Assembly: GCF_022682495.2 (NCBI RefSeq)
Contig: NC_071388.1
Coordinates: forward strand, 82,895,073-82,959,072
Length of the DNA: 64,000 nt
Source of the DNA: Desmodus rotundus
Lineage: Eukaryota; Chordata; Mammalia; Chiroptera; Phyllostomidae
Reading direction: 5' to 3'
Positions 59,640-64,000 of this stretch are shown here, piece by piece (the stretch's first letter is position 1; each line of letters opens with the position of its first letter). The position numbers and the translations under genes were made by a program. The notes below the pieces were generated by a model. That model did not search any database and was not told the origin of the DNA. It saw nothing but the letters and a program-made list of their open reading frames with translations.

Positions 59640-60025
59640 TGTAGGGTAAATGGAGGCAGTCTGGCTTCCTCACCCAGGTGTCTGGGTAACTAAGAGAAGC
59701 AGTTTTCCCATAACCTTTAATGGGCCTGATAGGTAGTGTTTTCATAGCCTTGAGACTGGGTCTGATAAACGGTTCCCGTAACGTCAAGTGGGCACGCATG
59801 CGCAGACTGCTATGTTATATAATTTTTTGGCTTGTTGCTGGCTTTGTTTATCTCTAGTACTTAAGCAGGTAGGGGCTTCTCACTAGAAAGACATGCAGCT
59901 TGGAGTGTGCATGGCGTGTCCACCCATGAATAAAGGCATGTCAAGCATCCCCACAGCTCCACATATTTTCTTCAGTCTTCCCAAATCCAGAGTGGATCTG
60001 CCAGGCCTTAACTGGCTGCAACACA
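59640..60025 (+). mobile_element. Solo LTR, same family as the LTR in HAL1 copy 1
   Basis: Begins TGTAGGGTAAATGGAGG and ends CTGCAACACA, with TG...CA ends. Flanks CCATG (59635-59639) and CCGTG (60026-60030) are a 5-bp duplication with one transition at a CpG. TATATAA is at 59816-59822 and AATAAA at 59929-59934, in the same place as in the minus-strand copy at 2391-2876. It is 386 bp against 486 bp because a block after the 'gtacttaa-caggta' segment is missing. No internal viral sequence flanks it. Confidence 0.82.
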
Positions 60026-60030
60026 CCGTG

Positions 60031-61176
60031 CAATTCCCTAGTCTCTTTTATCTCTCCATCTTGATTTTTTATTCCTACTGATCCTTGTAAGACAGTATTT
60101 AAAAGTCTACAGTAGTGTACAGTTATGGCCTAGCCCTTCATATTCACTCACCACTCATTCATTCACTCATCCAAAGCAAGCTCCAGTCCTGCAATCTCTC
60201 TGTTCATAGTAAGTGTGATATACAGGTGTCTTTTATCTTCCAGATCATATTTTTCCTGTGTCTTTTTTATCCTCAGACATGTATAGATACACAGATAGAA
60301 TTGCCTACAATATTCAGCACAATAATACGTTATGCAGATTTATAGCCTAGGAGCAATAGGTTATACCATAGAGCCTAGATATATAGTAGGCTTTGGACAT
60401 ATCTAGGTTTCTGTAGGTATCCTCTGAAATGTTTACACAATTATGAAATTGCCTAATAACCCATTTCTCAGAATGTGTCTGTGTTGTTAATCAATGCGTG
60501 ACTGTATATTGAATAAAAAATTTCAGTAACACAGATTTACCTCTGATTTATAGTTAGTCCCATCCAAACCACTTGAAACAACAATAAGGCAGGGGGAAGG
60601 TGGTTTCTTAAAGATACACTGGCAAGACAAAAGCATGTATAAATCACTTTACTTTGGCAAATAAAACAGAAAAGGAGATCATATTTTATTGAATGCCAAC
60701 AATTACTATCTACCACCATTATTATATTACAAGAAATGTTTCCTATGGAAAGAGATGAACTAAATTCCCACATGTACAGGAGATATTTTTATCTTAAAAT
60801 AATCCAAATCCAAGGTTATAGTAAGGTGTTTCCTAATGGAATTTTATTTTGATAATTTTAAATTTTATTCAAAAAGCAAGAAAGAGACACTAGAACAACA
60901 CTCATATATAGGCACCAAGAATTCTTCTTGTGTGTAAATCAAAAAGTTTTATTCTGTTTAGTTTAATACCACTTTACTTTTAGAAAAGGGACTGCTTTAT
61001 TCAGTTTCACCACTCCCTATGCATCACAACTCAAATTCCTCTTTGTGAAGCCCAGATATTTTCAGAGAATATTTCAGAAGAATAATACTATGCAATCTTC
61101 CTTAGTACCTTGGATATTTTGTATGCATAATTTCATTCTGGGTCCTTCTTTTCACAGAGCTTAGTTTATCAAAAAG
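60031..61176. other. Unassigned sequence
   Basis: No recognised gene or repeat in ~1.1 kb; short domain-free frames only. Confidence 0.4.
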
Positions 61177-61232
61177 TGGAGGAAATAGAGATAACTGTAC
61201 TTGAACAACAATAAAACTTTTCCTTAAATAAT
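61177..61232 (+). mobile_element. Extremely truncated L1 terminus
   Basis: 'agtggaggaaatagagataactgtacttgaacaacaataaaa' is the last ~42 bp of the L1 3' UTR plus a short A-rich tail. A nearly tail-only L1 insertion. Confidence 0.8.
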
Positions 61233-61304
61233 AAGAATACCAAAAAAAAGTAAGCAAAATAACTTTCCAAACTTTTGGCCAGGATATCTGGTTTCAAGAA
61301 GTAG

Positions 61305-62960
61305 TTTAGAGTAGAGACGGTGGCTGAGTAGGTGGAAGCTGAGCCCACTTGCTTATGCCCTCAGCATGGACTTTCAGCTTGTCTAATTGCAAGTGACCGG
61401 AACAATCAATGGAATCTTAGCTGATATGAATTTTTTGAAGCCAATGAGTATAAGGAAGCTTTGCACCATCTGGCAACAGATTTTATAAGTTGAAGGGGAG
61501 ATACTCTGTATGAGGTGCCTGCAGCAGAGGAGAGAACAGAGGAGAGAAAATGCAGCTTAGTGACTCTTGGCCCTCTTGGAGCAGGGGACCCCATCTCCTA
61601 CAGGAAACCCCCAATCCTAATTGAGAGAGACTTGGGAGGATACACAGAGTCTGTGTAACTCAGGCTGTGTGTACACAATAAGCAGTACATCCATGGCTGC
61701 AGCACCAACTGGGAAAGTCCAAGAGAGAAATTCTATCTCCTAAAACTGTTGAAGGTAGCAGCAGGCTGCAACCAGCCCTGACCAAGAAGGACTTATTGCC
61801 TTTGGGGGAAGTGGGGTGCATGAAAGCTTGGCAGTGTCTTGTAGCCGCAGTATGGGTGCCACATAGAGACCTTGTAAAAGAGAGGAGTGAGGCATGGCTG
61901 AGCAGGGACCTCATATGTGCACTCAGTATCCATGCAGGCAAAGAGGTCAGATTCAAAGCACGGTTCACGCCCACTGACCCTAACTGGCCAGGAAGAGTAG
62001 AGGCTGCATGGTGAAGGGATTTCAAGTCCCCACCTGGCATGGCTGGCAAGTGGGGGTCTATACACAGAATGGAGGGTTTGGGTCTGAGCCTCCTGCGAAA
62101 GCAGTGAGGTAGGACTGTGAGATAGGAAGTAGACAGGCAGGAGGGGAGCACCTGACATTCTTTGCAGCCAGGCAGGGCTACTCAAACTGAGGAGTACAAA
62201 CCACTGGGAAGGGAAAGCCATGCCCCACCTACAGGATTTCAAACTCCACAGAACAGTAAGATCAGGCTCAAGGACCCCATTACCTGGCACACATCTTAAG
62301 GAGAAAGAAAGAAAGAGAATATCCAAAGAAGCCTTTCATGAAATGTCATCAGACTCTATGCTGGCTCCACCTTGGGCCCCATCCCACTGAAAACAGCAGA
62401 GCAGAGAGATTAGAAATTGGCACAGCAAGCGGTATTCATGGCCCCACCCAGCCTCAGCTCTCACACAGGGCTGCCACCAGTGCCAAGTAGGAAACAGCTG
62501 ACCCTTTTACAAAGATTGGCCCCTCACATGAAACAGGCAGTTGATTTCATCAGAAACTGCACATTATTGGAAATAACCTGGAACAGTCCAAATCATGTGG
62601 CACAGAGGTGGGGGAACAGACCCACCATTTTCCCTGAAGACTAAACAGTGCTTTCTGGGGGATAATCCAGGGATCCTACCCTCCTGATCGCAACAGAGCC
62701 CCCCTCTGGATGTAGGTGGAGGTGGCATACGTGGTACTGTTGCATGTTAGATGAACCAACCCTGGGCCTTGTGATGATAGAAAGCTAGCAGGACAGAACA
62801 GCGACACCAGCCAAGGCTAAAGGAGACCACCCCAGACTGTGGATCACTTGTAGCCACAAACAGACTGCCTAAAGCTAAGCTGGGACACTAGCTGACATCA
62901 GGAATGGATCCTGAAGGAGAATTCAGTAGGCTAAAATACACTAGACTCTGCTAAGATGAA
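61305..62960 (+). mobile_element. Probable old L1 5' UTR
   Basis: Starts 'gagacggtggctgagtaggtggaagctgagcccac', like the 5' end of older mammalian L1s (an 'agtaggtggaagctgaac' type segment), and continues through ~1.6 kb of moderately GC-rich sequence without a coding frame. It passes into T-rich tandem repeats at ~63000. Several frames exist (for example 61660-62151 and 61793-62326, minus) with no recognisable domain. Assignment rests mainly on the first 60 bp and general texture. Confidence 0.4.
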
Positions 62961-63059
62961 TTCCATCTCATTCTTTTTCATTATTTCCACTATTTTTTTC
63001 TCCTGAATAGCTTTTTAACATTGTGTTTGTCTTCAATTTTTTCTATTATTTTTCTATTT

Positions 63060-64000
63060 TTATTTTATTTTATTCATTATATATATTTTTTTATTATTTA
63101 ATTTTAATTTTATTTTCAATTCAAATCTTTTATATTACTCTTCCCTTCTCTTACTCTATTTTCCCTTCATCTTTCTCTTTCTTATTTTGGTTTTAAATTT
63201 TACTTTTTCCCTTTCTATGCCTTGTTTCTATCCCTCACTGTTACTATTTCTCCTCCCTCAATCTTCTTTAAACTATCTTTCTTTCTATTAATCACTTCAC
63301 ATTCTTTTTGCCTTTCTTATACAATCCTTACTGTCATTCCACCTTTATGAACATTTGCTCAGTTGTTGTTGACATTGGGTTGTTGCATTTATTCAATTTT
63401 ATCCATAGTTATTCACTATTTTTTATTTTAAATCTCACTGTTCCCTTCTCCTAATCCATTTTGACTTACTTTTTCCCTGTCATATTTTAATTTTAAATTT
63501 TATTTTCTCCCTTTCTTAGCCTGGTTTCTAACCATTATGCTTATTACTCCTCCCTCTGTCCTCTCAAATTCATTTTTCTTTCTTTTAGACATCTCACAAT
63601 TTTTTCTTATCTTTTTTTACAATATTATTATTCCCTTCCCACCTTTATTAATCTTTGCTCATTCATCATGGATATTGCTGGAATTATTGTGTTTCTTATT
63701 TTGTTCCTATTTTTTCACTATTTTCTCCAACCTCATATTATACTCCTTTTACTTACTCCATTTTGCACTATTTTCTCCCTGTTTCATTTATGTTGTATTT
63801 TTTTTATCCTTTTCTTCACCTTGTTGATATTCCCTACTCTTATTATTTCTCCTCTTACTACCCACTCAAAATCATGTTTCTTTCCATTAGTCACCTCATA
63901 TTATTTTTTCTTTTTGTATAATATTCATATTCTCTTTCCACCTTTATTAATCTTAACTCATTTGTTGTTGATATCACAGTTGCAGTTGGGAGCTATTTCT
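63060..64000. repeat. About 300-bp T-rich tandem repeat, three copies, open end
   Basis: Anchor strings recur at one spacing: 'acctttatgaacatttgctcag' at 63341, 'acctttattaatctttgctcat' at 63641 and 'acctttattaatcttaactcat' at 63940, i.e. periods of 300 and 299. Other anchors ('cttcccttctc-ta-tc', 'tttaaattttactttttccctttct', 'tattacttc-cctcc') recur in step. Copies are diverged from one another. The array runs off the window end. Confidence 0.85.

Noticed and set aside
61660..62326. Overlapping minus-strand frames of 163 and 177 codons
   Set aside because: No domain, two frames of similar length over the same GC-rich non-coding stretch, and on the strand opposite to a probable L1 5' UTR.
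63060..64000. CRISPR-like or satellite array
   Set aside because: The repeats are long, diverged, T-rich and directly abutting with no spacers; the host is a mammal. Only three copies are visible, so a satellite cannot be claimed.

Overview
This window is nuclear DNA from a mammal, almost certainly a microbat. The diagnostic signal is six copies of a tRNA-derived SINE of the bat VES type (start GCCCTGGCTGG, A box TGGCTCAGTGG, B box GGTTCRATTCC, then a pyrimidine-rich tail). They sit beside L1 copies ending in a bat-type GACAACTGTACTTGAACAACAATAAA terminus, and mammal-wide fossils (MIR, MER20, MER5, MLT2, old L1M). I recognise no host protein-coding exon, no functional RNA gene and no CRISPR, operon or origin. 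The window is gene-poor intergenic or intronic DNA whose visible content is transposable elements. Genus and locus cannot be set from sequence alone.

Layout. 1-8.5 kb: old L1M pieces, a VES SINE, an MLT2-type LTR, and a complete ORF1-only 'half-L1' (HAL1-like) element (2037-4458) with target-site duplications (TSDs), an open 278-codon ORF1 and a solo LTR nested in its 5' part. 8.3-25.6 kb: MER5- and MER20-type hAT fossils (the MER20 carries a tiny tailless 5S rRNA retropseudogene), an ancient LTR, MIRs, old L1 fragments with three VES SINEs, an L1 3' end, an ancient L1/HAL1 ORF1 region, and a 555-bp mariner deletion derivative inside an L1M. 26-34 kb: an L1M split by an unidentified GC-rich insert, then a near full-length L1 on the minus strand (28076-33755) with broken ORF1 and ORF2 and a TTTC-expanded tail. 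34-48 kb: L1 fragments (one with a perfect 19-bp TSD), a 31-bp tandem duplication, a probable solo LTR and a long old L1M. 48-56 kb: mostly unassigned DNA, a MIR, a mariner-like MITE, L1 fragments and two SINEs. 56.2-58.2 kb: a second complete HAL1-like element. 59.6-60.0 kb: a second copy of the LTR family found inside the first HAL1. 61.3-64 kb: a probable old L1 5' region running into about 300-bp T-rich tandem repeats that leave the window.

How it fits together. The most informative part is the pair of HAL1-like elements. Both are about 1.9 kb, both have 13-14 bp TSDs, both code only for the L1 RNA-binding protein, and both lack endonuclease and reverse transcriptase. Their mobility must have depended on L1 ORF2 protein supplied in trans. 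The last ~30 bases of their 3' ends resemble the terminus of the L1s present in the same window. The nestings (LTR in HAL1, 5S in MER20, mariner in L1M, SINEs in L1M) give a relative chronology of activity.
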